DNA from: CBDAUN01 sp965214875
Lineage (GTDB): Bacteria > Pseudomonadota > Gammaproteobacteria > Arenicellales > JAJDZL01
Direction: 5' to 3'
Length of the DNA: 64,000 nucleotides
Assembly: GCA_965214875.1 (NCBI GenBank)
Contig: OZ243980.1
Location: forward strand, 1,736,001 to 1,800,000
The notes under the pieces were generated by a model. The model did no database searches, had not been told where the DNA came from, and was given only the letters and a program-made list of their open reading frames with translations. Below, in pieces: positions 54,448 through 64,000 of the stretch; the stretch's first letter is position 1, and every line of letters starts with the position of its first letter. The position numbers and the translations under genes were made by a program.

Positions 54448-55980
54448 ATGATCATTGATCAAATTCTAACAGGTAGCCTGCAGTTCATGTCGGCTCTGTT
54501 TATATTCTGCGTCGGCATTGCGGCGGCAATCGCTGTTTTCCTTTATGTCGTCGATGTCAGTCAGACTCGCGATGCCGTTAGGCGCAATTATCCTGTCATC
54601 GGGCGTTTCAGATACCTGTTCACTATGCTTGGCGAGTTTTTTCGCCAGTACTTTTTTGCAATGGATCGCGAAGAAATGCCGTTCAACCGCGCCGAAAGAG
54701 AATGGATCAATCGGTCCGCAAAGGATTCCGATAACACAGTCGCATTTGGCTCGACGCGCAATCTTACTCCGGTCGGCACTGCGATCTTTGTCAACTTTCC
54801 ATTTCCGACGCTGACTGAAGACGCGGTTGAAATGGTCCCCATGGTTATTGGCCCCTACGCCGAGCATCCATTTGTAGCGGCTTCATTTTTCAACATCTCG
54901 GGGATGAGCTACGGCGCCTTGTCAACGCCGGCGGTTTTGGCTCTGTCGCACGGTGCGCAAATGGCCGAATGCTGGTACAACACCGGCGAAGGCGGATTGT
55001 CCCCGCATCACCTCAGCGGGGGGTGCGACATTGTCTTTCAAATCGGCACCGCAAAGTATGGCGTGCGTGATCACGAAGGCAATCTCGATCCGAAGAAGCT
55101 GAAAGAGGTTGCAGCGATAGACGAGGTCAGAATGTTCGAATTAAAACTCAGTCAAGGCGCGAAGCCCGGAAAGGGCGGCATTTTGCCGGGCACAAAAGTC
55201 ACGCCCGAGATCGCGGCAATTCGCGGAATCCCAGTCGGCGAACCATCAATCTCTCCCAACCGTCATCCTGAAATCAACAGCATCCCAGAATTGCTGGACA
55301 TGATCGAGCGCATACGGGATGTTTCTGGAAAGCCATGCGGCTTTAAGTCGGTATTTGGCAGTTTCGATTGGCTAGACCAGATTTTTGAGGAAGTTCACAA
55401 ACGCGGTATCGAGAGAGCGCCTGATTTCATCACTGTAGACGGCGGCGACGGCGGCACCGGCGCAGCGCCGATGCCGCTTATGGATAACGTCGGGCTTCCG
55501 GTAAAGGAAGCCCTCCCGCTAGTCTCAGATGCAATCTACAAATACGGACTTCGAGAGCGCGTTAGATTGATCTCTTCTGGCAAACTGGTTACACCGTCTG
55601 AAGTGGCATGGGCGATCGCTACTGGCGCGGATTTTGTCACGTCCGCGCGGGGATTCATGTTCGCGCTTGGCTGCATTCAGTCGCTGAAATGCAACAAGAA
55701 CACTTGCCCGACCGGAATCACGACGCATAACCCGAGACTGCAAAAAGGGCTTAACCCTGAAGATAAGGCGGTTAAGGTTGCAAACTACGCTCGCAAGATT
55801 GTGCGCGAGGTGCAAATTATTTCGCATTCTTGCGGCGTGGTCAGACCAAGGCTGATGAATCGCAGCCACGTGCGCATCGTGCAAAACAACGGCACTTCGG
55901 CGCTTATGAGCGACTTGTTTCCCAGGCCTGAAGTTTTGCCCGAATATGCAAAGTTCGATACCGGCATCTTCCAAGAATAG
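54448..55980 (+). CDS. FMN-binding glutamate-synthase-family protein
   Basis: 510 residues. Two N-terminal hydrophobic segments (about 10-38) anchor it to the membrane. The rest is the glutamate-synthase central/FMN domain: SGMSYGALSTPAVLALSHGA (about 152-171), NTGEGGLSPHH, KPGKGGILPGTKVTPEIA, DGGDGGTGAAPMPLMDNVGL (about 332-351), and the cluster CIQSLKCNKNTCPTGITTHN (about 410), which binds an Fe-S cluster in this family. It lacks the amidotransferase domain. Its reaction is not established; it stands alone. Confidence 0.85.
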   Translation: MIIDQILTGSLQFMSALFIFCVGIAAAIAVFLYVVDVSQTRDAVRRNYPVIGRFRYLFTMLGEFFRQYFFAMDREEMPFNRAEREWINRSAKDSDNTVAFGSTRNLTPVGTAIFVNFPFPTLTEDAVEMVPMVIGPYAEHPFVAASFFNISGMSYGALSTPAVLALSHGAQMAECWYNTGEGGLSPHHLSGGCDIVFQIGTAKYGVRDHEGNLDPKKLKEVAAIDEVRMFELKLSQGAKPGKGGILPGTKVTPEIAAIRGIPVGEPSISPNRHPEINSIPELLDMIERIRDVSGKPCGFKSVFGSFDWLDQIFEEVHKRGIERAPDFITVDGGDGGTGAAPMPLMDNVGLPVKEALPLVSDAIYKYGLRERVRLISSGKLVTPSEVAWAIATGADFVTSARGFMFALGCIQSLKCNKNTCPTGITTHNPRLQKGLNPEDKAVKVANYARKIVREVQIISHSCGVVRPRLMNRSHVRIVQNNGTSALMSDLFPRPEVLPEYAKFDTGIFQE

Positions 55981-56004
55981 CTGGCAGCGGCTTTATGCTC
56001 GGCT

Positions 56005-56571
56005 TCATGCTTTTTGACCACGCTTCTTTCGTTCGTGCTTCCACAATACATCCAGCCCACCGGCTTCCTTGTTTATGTGGCGCGCCATGACGAATAGCAA
56101 ATCTGAAAGCCGGTTGAGGAACTTTCTCGATATGTCGGAAACATTGCTTTGCCTGGACAGGGTGTGCAGGCGCCTTTCGGCTCGCCTGCACACTGTTCTT
56201 GCAACATGGCACTGAGCAGATGCCGCATCGCCGCCCGGAAGGATAAACTCCTTCAGCGGATCGAGATCAATGTTCAATCGGTCGAGAACGTTTTCGAGAA
56301 AATCTACAGATTCTGGTTTGACCAGATCAAAGCCGGGGATGCTGAGCTCGCCGCCGATATCGAAGAGTGTATGCTGGATCGACAGCAGGCAGTCCAGAAT
56401 TTCGTCTGAAAGATTGTGCGTCATCAGTACGCCGATACAGCTGTTCAACTCGTCGACTGACCCGAGCGCTTCAATGCGCACCGAATCTTTCTCGACCCGA
56501 CTGCCGTCACCTAGACCGGTTGTCCCGCTATCGCCGGTTCTGGTATAAATTTTTGAAAGGCGATTGCCCAT
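56005..56571 (-). CDS. ATP:cob(I)alamin adenosyltransferase, PduO type
   Basis: 188 residues from the ATG at 56571. KIYTRTGDSGTTGLGDGSRVEKDSVRIEALGSVDELNSCIG (split over residues about 6-47) is the ATP-binding signature of PduO/MMAB. CHVARTVCRRAERR (about 130) and NRLSDLLFVMARHIN (about 160) complete the active site. It makes adenosylcobalamin from cob(I)alamin and ATP. No cobalamin synthesis genes are nearby, so it probably salvages imported corrinoid. Confidence 0.92.
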   Translation of the reverse strand: MGNRLSKIYTRTGDSGTTGLGDGSRVEKDSVRIEALGSVDELNSCIGVLMTHNLSDEILDCLLSIQHTLFDIGGELSIPGFDLVKPESVDFLENVLDRLNIDLDPLKEFILPGGDAASAQCHVARTVCRRAERRLHTLSRQSNVSDISRKFLNRLSDLLFVMARHINKEAGGLDVLWKHERKKRGQKA

Positions 56572-56691
56572 TCTTGTCCTCAAATTGTGTTGTAATATCA
56601 GTTAGGAAAAGATAAACTTTTTCGTATCTGAAAAGCGGCTGATCATGCCGCTTCATTCGCCTAGATTTTATCAGCGCTCAAGGCACAGCAT

Positions 56692-57567
56692 ATGATTACC
56701 GGCAGTATTGTTGCAATCGTCACACCAATGAACGAGGACGGTTCGGTGGATTATGCTTCGTTGCGTAAACTCATCGACCATCATGTCTCCGAAGGAACCG
56801 ATGCGATCGTCTCTGTGGGTACAACCGGCGAATCGGCGACTCTTAATCATGACGAGCATCACGATGTCATCTCGAAAGCGATCGAATTCGCGGCAGGGCG
56901 CGTCCCCGTCATTGCAGGCACGGGCTCCAATAGCACGGCTGAAGCGATTGAAATGACGCGCTCGGCATACAACGCCGGCGCTGACGCATGTCTGCTCGTT
57001 GCGCCCTACTACAACAAGCCTACACAGGAAGGAATGTATCGGCACTTCAAGGCGATCGCCGAAGCGGCTCCTTTTCCGCAGATTCTATACAACGTTCCTG
57101 GCCGCACCGCTGTGGACTTGGCGAATGAAACAGTCATCCGATTGAGCACGATTGACAATATCGTCGGAATCAAGGATGCAACCGCAGACATCGAGCGGGG
57201 GCGCCGACTGATTGAAGCGACCGCAGATGATTTTGTTTCATACTCGGGTCAGGACACTGACGCAATGGATTTGATGCTGGTCGGTGCCAAAGGAACCATC
57301 TCAGTCACAGCGAATGTCGCGCCTGCGCTAATGCATCAAATGTGCGCCGCCGCAATCGCAGGCAATGAAATCCTTGCCAGAGAGCTAAACGACAAGCTGG
57401 CACCGCTTCATGATGCCATGTTTATCGAATCCAATCCGATTCCCGCTAAGTGGGGCGTTTCGCAACAAGGATTTATCAAGAATCACCTTCGACTGCCGAT
57501 GGTGCCTCTTTCGGCGCAGTCGCAAGCAGCCGTTCGTGCCGCAATGACCCGCGCCGGGGTTCTTTAG
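56692..57567 (+). CDS. dapA: 4-hydroxy-tetrahydrodipicolinate synthase
   Basis: 291 residues, complete TIM-barrel lyase that condenses pyruvate with aspartate semialdehyde for lysine and peptidoglycan synthesis. Schiff-base Lys161 in IVGIKDATAD, the Tyr in YNVPGRTAVDL (about 133), and GTTGESATL (about 43) with the conserved Thr-Thr. PYYNKPTQEGMYRHF is the usual signature. Followed by purC after 44 bases. Confidence 0.95.
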   Translation: MITGSIVAIVTPMNEDGSVDYASLRKLIDHHVSEGTDAIVSVGTTGESATLNHDEHHDVISKAIEFAAGRVPVIAGTGSNSTAEAIEMTRSAYNAGADACLLVAPYYNKPTQEGMYRHFKAIAEAAPFPQILYNVPGRTAVDLANETVIRLSTIDNIVGIKDATADIERGRRLIEATADDFVSYSGQDTDAMDLMLVGAKGTISVTANVAPALMHQMCAAAIAGNEILARELNDKLAPLHDAMFIESNPIPAKWGVSQQGFIKNHLRLPMVPLSAQSQAAVRAAMTRAGVL

Positions 57568-57611
57568 CAGAGATACTATTGATCGATTATCAAGCGCATT
57601 AGAGAGCAATC

Positions 57612-58343
57612 ATGACACAGATAGAAAAGCAAGAACTTCTTTATTCCGGTAAAGCAAAATCCGTCTTCCTTACCAGCGATAAGTCAAAGCTCGTTTTGGA
57701 ATTCCGAGATGATACTTCCGCTTTTGACGGACGCAAGATGGAAGCATTAAGCCGCAAAGGCATGGTGAACAACCATTTCAATGCGCACGTCATGCAAGCC
57801 ATAGAGAGCGGGGGAGTTGGGACGCATTTTGAGTCGATCATCGATTCCACCCATTCGCTGGTCAAGCGTCTTGACATGTTTCCGATCGAATGCGTTGTTC
57901 GGAACATAGCCGCCGGATCGATTTGCAAGCGGTTGGGCGTGCAAGAGGGACTTGAGCTCAGCGATCCGACATTCGAGTTTTTCTTGAAAGACGACGAGCG
58001 CCATGATCCGATGATCAATGAGTATCACATTCGTTCGTTCGGCTGGGCTTCCGATGAAGAGGTTGCCGCCATGAAGAATCTGACATTTGCCGTCAATTCG
58101 ATTCTGGTAGATCTATTTCGGGGTGCCGGAATGATTCTAGTTGATTTCAAACTGGAGTTCGGGCGGTTCGGCGAACAGATTCTTCTTGGTGACGAATTCA
58201 CCCCGGACGGTTGTCGACTATGGGATTCCGAAACACGAGAAAAGCTGGACAAGGATCGCTTTCGCCAGGGTCTCGGCGATGTGATCGAGTCGTATGAAAT
58301 TGCCGCAAAGCGGCTCGGCATTGAATTGCCCCAAGAAGCGTAG
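57612..58343 (+). CDS. purC: Phosphoribosylaminoimidazole-succinocarboxamide synthase
   Basis: 243 residues, SAICAR synthetase of de novo purine synthesis. [51 protein letters not shown] (about 95-110) and [31 protein letters not shown] (about 177-207, given in parts) match the family in order. It lies between dapA and purL, a common arrangement in proteobacteria. Confidence 0.95.
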   Translation: MTQIEKQELLYSGKAKSVFLTSDKSKLVLEFRDDTSAFDGRKMEALSRKGMVNNHFNAHVMQAIESGGVGTHFESIIDSTHSLVKRLDMFPIECVVRNIAAGSICKRLGVQEGLELSDPTFEFFLKDDERHDPMINEYHIRSFGWASDEEVAAMKNLTFAVNSILVDLFRGAGMILVDFKLEFGRFGEQILLGDEFTPDGCRLWDSETREKLDKDRFRQGLGDVIESYEIAAKRLGIELPQEA

Positions 58344-58489
58344 CGCAACTTTAGACAGCGACAATGACGGCCACGCTTGCGCTTGCAGTAGAGGCTGATC
58401 ATTCTCCAAATCGTGTCGCACTGCTATCTTTGCGATTCAAAAATTCAAGCGGTCAAATGCTGAATCGGAACGGCGGACCGGGTTGAAAC

Positions 58490-61400
58490 ATGCCGATTCT
58501 GCAAATTCTAGGCGGCGACGCGTTGTCCAGCTTTCGCTTGCAGCAATTGCTCGATCAGCTGCGCGGCATACTGCCTGACCTTAAAAGCATCTCGGCAAGG
58601 TACTGCTACATCGCCTCCTATAGCCAATCACTTGATCAGAGCGCGATTCAAGTCTTGCTCGACTTGCTCGAAGTCGACTCGATCTGTGAGGGTAACCCGC
58701 TGACCGATGATGCGGATTTTCTTATTTTTCCCCGGCTGGGGACTCGAACTCCATGGTCTTCGAAAGCCATCGACATTTTGCATTGTTGTGGCGCGGCATG
58801 CATCGAAAGAATAGAGCGGGGCAAACTGTGGTCTATTAGTTCTCGAGCAGGTGCCAAACTGACTAAGGATGAAGTGGACGATATTGTCGGATTGATGCAT
58901 GATCGAATGACTGAGACGGTTATCGCAGATGCGGGCCTTATCAGCCAGGTTTTTAATGTGCCTGAGAGAGAATCTTTAGAATCCGTAGATCTGCAAGAAA
59001 TAGGCCTCGGGGCACTGAACGATGCAAATGCAAGGTTTGGCTTAGCGTTGACAGAATCCGAACTGAGCTATGTTGCGAACTGGTATCGAACTCAGATGCG
59101 CAATCCAACAGATGCTGAGCTGATGATGTTTTCGCAGGTCAATTCGGAGCACTGTCGGCACAAAATCTTCAACGCGAACTGGGTCATTGACGGGAAGCTC
59201 ACCGATGAATCGCTGTTTTCGATGATACGAAAGACGCATAGGGCCAATCCCGATGGAACGCTGGTCGCCTACGAGGATAACGCCTCTGTGATCGAAGGTT
59301 GCGACAGCATGCTGTTTTTTCCTGATCCGCATAGCAGAAAGTATCGCTTCGGCGTGGCAGAACCAAGCCATGTGATCTATAAGGCCGAAACCCACAATCA
59401 TCCAACCGCGATATCCCCATTTCCAGGCGCGGCCACCGGGGCTGGCGGAGAAATACGTGATGAGGGTGCGACCGGCCGAGGCGGAAGGCCAAAGGCCGGA
59501 CTTTGCGGATTTTCTGTTTCTCACTTGCGTATTCCGAATCTTGTCCAACCATGGGAAAAGCCGAGCCAATTCCCGAAGCGATTCGCATCCGCATTAGACG
59601 TAATGCTGGAGGGTCCCATCGGTTCTGCATCGTTCAACAATGAATTTGGCCGGCCTAATACGGCCGGCTACTTCCGCACATTCGAAACCTTGAGTCCTGA
59701 TCGATCATTTCGATTTGGCTATCACAAGCCGATCATGCTTGCAGGCGGCATCGGCAGTATTCGTGAACAGCACATCAAAAAGCGAGAATTGTCGGACGGA
59801 TCGTTGCTCATCGTAATTGGCGGCCCCGGCATGCTGATTGGCTTAGGCGGCGGGGCCGCTTCCAGTGTGGGCTACGGGCAGTCAGACGAGGATTTGGATT
59901 TTGCATCGGTGCAGCGAAGCAATCCGGAAATGCAAAGACGTTGCCAAGAGGTTATCAATCGATGCGCCGAACTCGGAGACGACAACCCGATTCTTTCCAT
60001 TCATGATGTCGGTGCCGGCGGACTTTGCAATGCGTTGCCTGAGCTGGTTCATATCAGCGGGCTAGGCGCCTGCATCGATATGGGGCGGATTCCGAACGAC
60101 GATCCCAGCATGTCACCCATGCAGATCTGGTGCAATGAAGCTCAGGAGCGGTATACGGTTGCGATTTCACCGGACCGGCTGGATCAGTTCGATCGAATCT
60201 GCAAACTCGAATCTTGCCCATATGCTGTAGTCGGTACAGCCACTTTGAAGCCCTGGCTTAGTGTTCGGCATACCGGCAAAGATGGAGTCGAGCATTCGAC
60301 TCCGGTCGATGTCGAAATGAAGTTTGTCATGGGCGGAATGCTGCGTGAGACTCGCACAAGCTCTCGGAAGATCAAGCGCGTCCCCAAGGTTCGCAAGCCC
60401 GTCGATTTGGAATTGGCAGAATGCATTGAGCGAACGCTCCGTTTCCCCAGTGTGAGCGATAAGACTTTTCTTGTTGCCATTGGCGATCGGACGGTGTCTG
60501 GTCTGGTGCATCGCGATCAAATGGTTGGACCTTGGCAAGTGCCTGTTGCTGATTCGTCGGTCACATTGTCCGGGTTTAGTGGATTTAGCGGTGAGGCGAT
60601 GGCGCTGGGCGAGCGGGCCCCAATCGCAATCCTTGATGCGGCAGCAAGTGCGCGCATGGCTGTAGGTGAGGCATTAACCAATCTGCGTTCAGCTTCCGGA
60701 CATGAACTGAGTAGCGTCAGGCTAAGTGCAAACTGGATGGCATCTGCGGGAACGCCCGAGACGGATACGGATCTATATGAAGCGGTCAAGACGGTTGCGC
60801 TTGAGATTTGCCCCGCGCTTGGGGTATCTATTCCGGTCGGTAAAGATTCGCTTTCGATGCGAACCAAATGGCAAGATCCGAACGGTCTGGAGTTGCAAGT
60901 GCATGCGCCGCTTTCCCTAGTGGTAAGTGCTTTCACTGCTGTTTCGGACGTGCGAGGGTCGCTCACTCCTTTGCTGGCGCATCGACCCGAGACGGAATTG
61001 CTCATGATCGATCTCGGTCAAGGCCAGTGCCGGATGGGAATGTCCGCTGTATATCAGACGTTCAACATTGAGCATGGAATTGCGCCGGATATGGACGATC
61101 CGAAGTTGCTGGTCAATTTCTATGGTGCTATATCCGAACTGATGCATCGGAATCTGATCCATGCTTATCATGATCGATCTGACGGCGGGCTATTCGCCAC
61201 TCTGTGCGAAATGAGCTTTGCTAGCAGGAAAGGTTTGGACATTATCGTTCCTGAAGATGCCGGCGTTTCGATTGTCGACCACTTGTTCAATGAGGAGCTT
61301 GGCGCTGTTGTGCAAATAGATAGCGAAAGCCGCCAGGACGTGCTGGAGATATTCCGCCGACACAAATTGCACCGATTGGTTAGCCGGGTCGCCACGGTGG

Positions 61401-62404
61401 AAGGTCACAACCGAATATGCATCAAGCGAAACGGCCGGGTAACGCATGACGGATTGCGCTCGCACATGCAGCGCGCCTGGTCGGAGCTCACATGGCGTAT
61501 GCAATCGTTGCGCGACAATCCCGGTTGTGCGCAACAGCAATACGATCGGATTTTGGACGATCGCGATGAAGGGCTGACGTTTAGGCATCAATTGCATGAT
61601 TCGATAGCTCCTATGATCGCGACTGCGGTTCGGCCTAAGATTGCAATTTTGCGCGAGCAGGGCGTGAATGGGCACGTCGAGATGGCAGCGGCCTTTGATC
61701 TTGCTGGCTTTGACTCGTTTGATGTTCAGATGTCCGCGCTCGCTTCTGGCGACTTGGACTTGAGCAAGTTCAACGCGATGTCAATTTGCGGAGGTTTTTC
61801 CTTCGGGGATGTTTTCGGAGCTGGAAAAGGGTGGGCAGGTTCGATATTGCATAATCCGCAACTGATGGATATGTTTGAGCGCTTCTTCTCGGATAGCTAT
61901 AAGTTCTCTTTTGGCGTTTGCAACGGTTGCCAGGTCATGATGCAACTAAAGGATATCATCCCAGGCGCACAACACTGGCCCAGCTTCAGACGAAACCGGT
62001 CGCAACAATTTGAGGCTCGGCTCGTCAATGTCTTGATTCCGCCAAGCAAATCGATCATGATGACTGCATTGACGCATGCAGTGCTGCCGATAGCGGTGGC
62101 TCACGGAGAGGGCAGAGCAGTATTTCGTCTTGTCGAAGATCATAAAGAGATATCCGAAGAGTCGAAGATCTGCATGCGCTATGTTGATGCCGACGGCAGT
62201 ATTGCTAGTGACTACCCTGCGAATCCAAATGGATCGGATTTCGCGGTAGCGGGCGTTACAAATTCTGATGGGCGCATTACCGCATTGATGCCGCACCCGG
62301 AGCGTGTGTTCCGCAATGTTCAGTTTTCTTGGACAGATGAAAAGCTTTCCGAAAACAGTCCTTGGCTTGAGCTGTTTCGCAGTGCCAGAAAGTGGCTCGG
62401 GTAA
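58490..62404 (+). CDS. purL: Phosphoribosylformylglycinamidine synthase (large type)
   Basis: 1304 residues, the fused single-chain PurL of gamma- and betaproteobacteria, which makes FGAM from FGAR, glutamine and ATP. Synthetase motifs include NSEHCRHKIFNANW (about 222), YKAETHNHPTAISPFPGAATGAGGEIRDEGATGRG (in parts, about 298-330) and the second half LGVSIPVGKDSLSMRTKW (about 778). The glutaminase domain is at the C-terminus: ICGGFSFGDVFGAGKGWA, the nucleophile Cys1144 in FGVCNGCQ, and the His-Glu pair in MPHPERVFR (about 1266). Complete. Confidence 0.97.
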   Translation: MPILQILGGDALSSFRLQQLLDQLRGILPDLKSISARYCYIASYSQSLDQSAIQVLLDLLEVDSICEGNPLTDDADFLIFPRLGTRTPWSSKAIDILHCCGAACIERIERGKLWSISSRAGAKLTKDEVDDIVGLMHDRMTETVIADAGLISQVFNVPERESLESVDLQEIGLGALNDANARFGLALTESELSYVANWYRTQMRNPTDAELMMFSQVNSEHCRHKIFNANWVIDGKLTDESLFSMIRKTHRANPDGTLVAYEDNASVIEGCDSMLFFPDPHSRKYRFGVAEPSHVIYKAETHNHPTAISPFPGAATGAGGEIRDEGATGRGGRPKAGLCGFSVSHLRIPNLVQPWEKPSQFPKRFASALDVMLEGPIGSASFNNEFGRPNTAGYFRTFETLSPDRSFRFGYHKPIMLAGGIGSIREQHIKKRELSDGSLLIVIGGPGMLIGLGGGAASSVGYGQSDEDLDFASVQRSNPEMQRRCQEVINRCAELGDDNPILSIHDVGAGGLCNALPELVHISGLGACIDMGRIPNDDPSMSPMQIWCNEAQERYTVAISPDRLDQFDRICKLESCPYAVVGTATLKPWLSVRHTGKDGVEHSTPVDVEMKFVMGGMLRETRTSSRKIKRVPKVRKPVDLELAECIERTLRFPSVSDKTFLVAIGDRTVSGLVHRDQMVGPWQVPVADSSVTLSGFSGFSGEAMALGERAPIAILDAAASARMAVGEALTNLRSASGHELSSVRLSANWMASAGTPETDTDLYEAVKTVALEICPALGVSIPVGKDSLSMRTKWQDPNGLELQVHAPLSLVVSAFTAVSDVRGSLTPLLAHRPETELLMIDLGQGQCRMGMSAVYQTFNIEHGIAPDMDDPKLLVNFYGAISELMHRNLIHAYHDRSDGGLFATLCEMSFASRKGLDIIVPEDAGVSIVDHLFNEELGAVVQIDSESRQDVLEIFRRHKLHRLVSRVATVEGHNRICIKRNGRVTHDGLRSHMQRAWSELTWRMQSLRDNPGCAQQQYDRILDDRDEGLTFRHQLHDSIAPMIATAVRPKIAILREQGVNGHVEMAAAFDLAGFDSFDVQMSALASGDLDLSKFNAMSICGGFSFGDVFGAGKGWAGSILHNPQLMDMFERFFSDSYKFSFGVCNGCQVMMQLKDIIPGAQHWPSFRRNRSQQFEARLVNVLIPPSKSIMMTALTHAVLPIAVAHGEGRAVFRLVEDHKEISEESKICMRYVDADGSIASDYPANPNGSDFAVAGVTNSDGRITALMPHPERVFRNVQFSWTDEKLSENSPWLELFRSARKWLG

Positions 62405-62583
62405 CCGCGCGAATCTGAAGTTCTATCTGAACCGCCACGAACAGCGCAGTAAAGTCGGGCGACGCTTCTGCTTGATATTGCTAAAATGCATTGCCAGCAA
62501 GAACATGAGAAAGGCGTAAGGAATGCCTGCACTAAGCTGCAGTTTTTAGGTTTTGTTGCGCCACCACCGTCAAAAGTTGTGCT
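62405..62583. other. Intergenic stretch after purL
   Basis: About 180 bases, no gene or clear terminator visible. Confidence 0.35.
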
Positions 62584-64000
62584 ATGAACACCAACCCTCC
62601 AGCAGAACGCCGTCAGCTGCCGCTCGGCATCCAGACCTTCTCCACCCTGCGCAACGAGGGATGCCACTAAGTCGACAAGGCCCCCCTGATCCGGAAGCTG
62701 GTCGCGCAGGGGCGATGCTACTTTCTTTCCCGCCCACGCCGTTTCGGCAAGAGCCTGCTGCTCAGCACCTTGAAGTCCCTGTTCGAAGGCCGCGAGGAGC
62801 TGTTCCGGGGGCTGGACATCCACGAACACTGGGACCGGTCCGTCAAGCGCCCGGTGGTCCAGCTCAGCTTCGGCGGGAAACACGGCGAACCTAAAGGGCT
62901 AGAGAATAATGTGCTGAACCAGCTGCACGGCATCGAGGAGGAGTTCGATCTGGAATCATTGCATCCTGTGCGCACCGGTCCTGAGCGACTTCAGAACATT
63001 CTGCGCCGCCTGCACAGAATCACAGGGCGGCAAGCGGTCGTTTTGATCGACGAGTGCGACAAGCCGGTTCTTGACGCATTGGAGAAGCCGGAGACTGCCC
63101 GGGCGAACCGGGATTGTCTTCAAGGGTTGTACGGCATCCTGAAAGATGCCGACGAGCATGTCCGGTTTGTATTCGTTACCGGCATCACCATGTTCTCGAA
63201 AACCAGTTTTTCTTCGGGACTCAACAACCTCATGGATATCAGCCTGTCCCCTGGATACGCCACGATCTGCGGATATACGGATCATGATCTTGATACCGTA
63301 TTCGCCCCGGAGCTCCCCGGACTCGATCGGGACAGGATTCGAACATGGTATAACGGCTACAACTGGCTTGGTGACGAAAAACTCTACAATCCGTTCGACA
63401 TATTGCTGCTGTTCCAGGAACGGGAGATCAGATCCCACTGGTTTGCAACTGGCCAGCCGGGGTTTCTGTACCGGCTTTTGAAGGAGAGAGAAGTCAGTCC
63501 GATTGAACTGGAAAACCTCGTGGCAGATGCTGACCTTGTTTCAAATTTCGAGCTCGACAATTTCAGCATTGACGCGCTTCTGTTCCAGTCCGGATATCTG
63601 ACCATTACCCAAAAGGAACTCCAGGACGAGGATATTCTGTACCATCTAAATTATCCGAATTATGAAGTGCAGAGCAGTTTCAACAAGGGTTTTGCCGAGC
63701 ACTTGACAGGGCGAGGACGGGAAGTGGCGACTGCCGGGAAGGGTCTTGTCCAATGTCTCGGAAGGAACGACTTTCCGGCGTTCAGGGAGAAGATTCAGGC
63801 ATTGCTTGCGGGAATTCCTCATCCCTGGCACGACAGCGGAGAACTTGGCCGCTATGAATCATGGTATGCGAGTCTACTGTACATGAGTTTGCGGACAACT
63901 CGTGTCGACCTCAGGGTGGAGGAACCCTCCAGCCATGGGCGGTCGGACATGGTGGTGTTGCATGAAGGCCAAGTGTTTGTCCTCGCATTCAAGGTGATTG
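62584..64000 (+). pseudogene. AAA-ATPase/PD-(D/E)XK nuclease family protein, interrupted, continues past the window
   Basis: From ATG 62584 the frame reads PLGIQTFSTLRNEGCH and meets TAA at 62668-62670, where the family has Tyr (YVDK). It then stays open to the window end, 443 codons. AAA domain: Walker A FLSRPRRFGKSLLLST, Walker B VVLIDECDKPVLD (Cys for the usual Tyr), and FVTGITMFSKTS. WYNGYNW and YNPFDILLLF follow. The nuclease domain has YESWYASLLY and GRSDMVVLHEGQVFVLAFKV; in this position relatives have Glu before the Phe-Lys (EFK), so the catalytic Glu of the E-x-K motif appears replaced by Ala. Both the early stop and this change suggest an inactive copy. Confidence 0.75.

Noticed and set aside
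52513..62670. Two in-frame stop codons (TAG at 52513, TAA at 62668) as a sign of stop-codon reassignment
   Set aside because: Two different codons are involved, both in accessory defence-type genes, and TAA, TAG and TGA all end normal housekeeping genes in this window (purL, dapA, allA and others). Gene decay is simpler.
1..64000. CRISPR array, prophage or replication origin
   Set aside because: I saw no regularly spaced direct repeats, no phage structural or lysis genes, and no DnaA-box cluster.

Overview
The window looks like a chromosome segment of a proteobacterium. The gene content (single large PurL of about 1300 residues, glutathione-dependent formaldehyde oxidation, NuoN, rplM-rpsI, pyruvate carboxylase) fits a gamma- or betaproteobacterium; this is inference, since no rRNA or other phylogenetic marker was compared. 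About half of the window is ordinary metabolism and half is accessory DNA rich in insertion-sequence remnants.

Layout. 1-2.0 kb: an IS1380-like end, a secreted-protein gene with a C9 tract, and an intact IS481-type element. 2.4-12.4 kb: a secreted hypothetical protein, a tripartite tricarboxylate transporter (tctC, tctB, tctA), an M20 amidase with a PfkB kinase, a peroxiredoxin, and a puuA-puuB-like pair. 12.5-21 kb: an IS graveyard holding two TA-flanked MITEs, two internally deleted IS481 copies, an IS1380-type remnant, other transposase debris, broken or switched-off secreted-protein genes, two small coiled-coil/membrane proteins and a GlcD-type FAD oxidase. 21.5-27.8 kb: formaldehyde detoxification (frmA, fghA), a truncated Fur-family regulator, glyoxalase II, a HugZ-like protein and metC. 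28-30.2 kb: transposase debris, a BrnT/BrnA-like toxin-antitoxin pair and another C-tract secreted-protein gene. 30.7-52.2 kb: a membrane-fusion protein, tRNA-Gln, rpsI-rplM, a lone nuoN, allantoin degradation (racemase, puuE, alc, allA), tRNA-fMet, NUDIX, puuD-like, avtA, prc, chaC-like, an iron alcohol dehydrogenase, pyc and a NitT/TauT-type ABC transporter. 52.3-53.7 kb: an AT-rich restriction-modification pair whose endonuclease has an in-frame amber codon. 54.4-62.4 kb: a glutamate-synthase-like FMN protein, cobalamin adenosyltransferase, dapA, purC, purL. 62.6 kb to the end: a broken AAA-ATPase/PD-(D/E)XK protein.

How the genes work together. The puuA/puuB/puuD-like genes suggest polyamine catabolism. 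The racemase, puuE, alc and allA would take allantoin to glyoxylate and urea. Glutathione is used by frmA/fghA, gloB and the ChaC-like protein.

The most unusual signal is a set of small secreted-protein genes (starts at 744 minus, 12845 plus, 15898 minus, 29431 plus) with a poly-C tract a few codons after the start and a signal peptide after the tract. In this sequence one reads through in frame and three are out of frame. In those three the tract is followed by the same short motif, CTCGCTARAYTAR. It encodes L-A-K/R-L in the reading frame of the protein and gives a stop codon in both other frames. This looks like a phase-variable translational on/off switch, although homopolymer sequencing error must be excluded.
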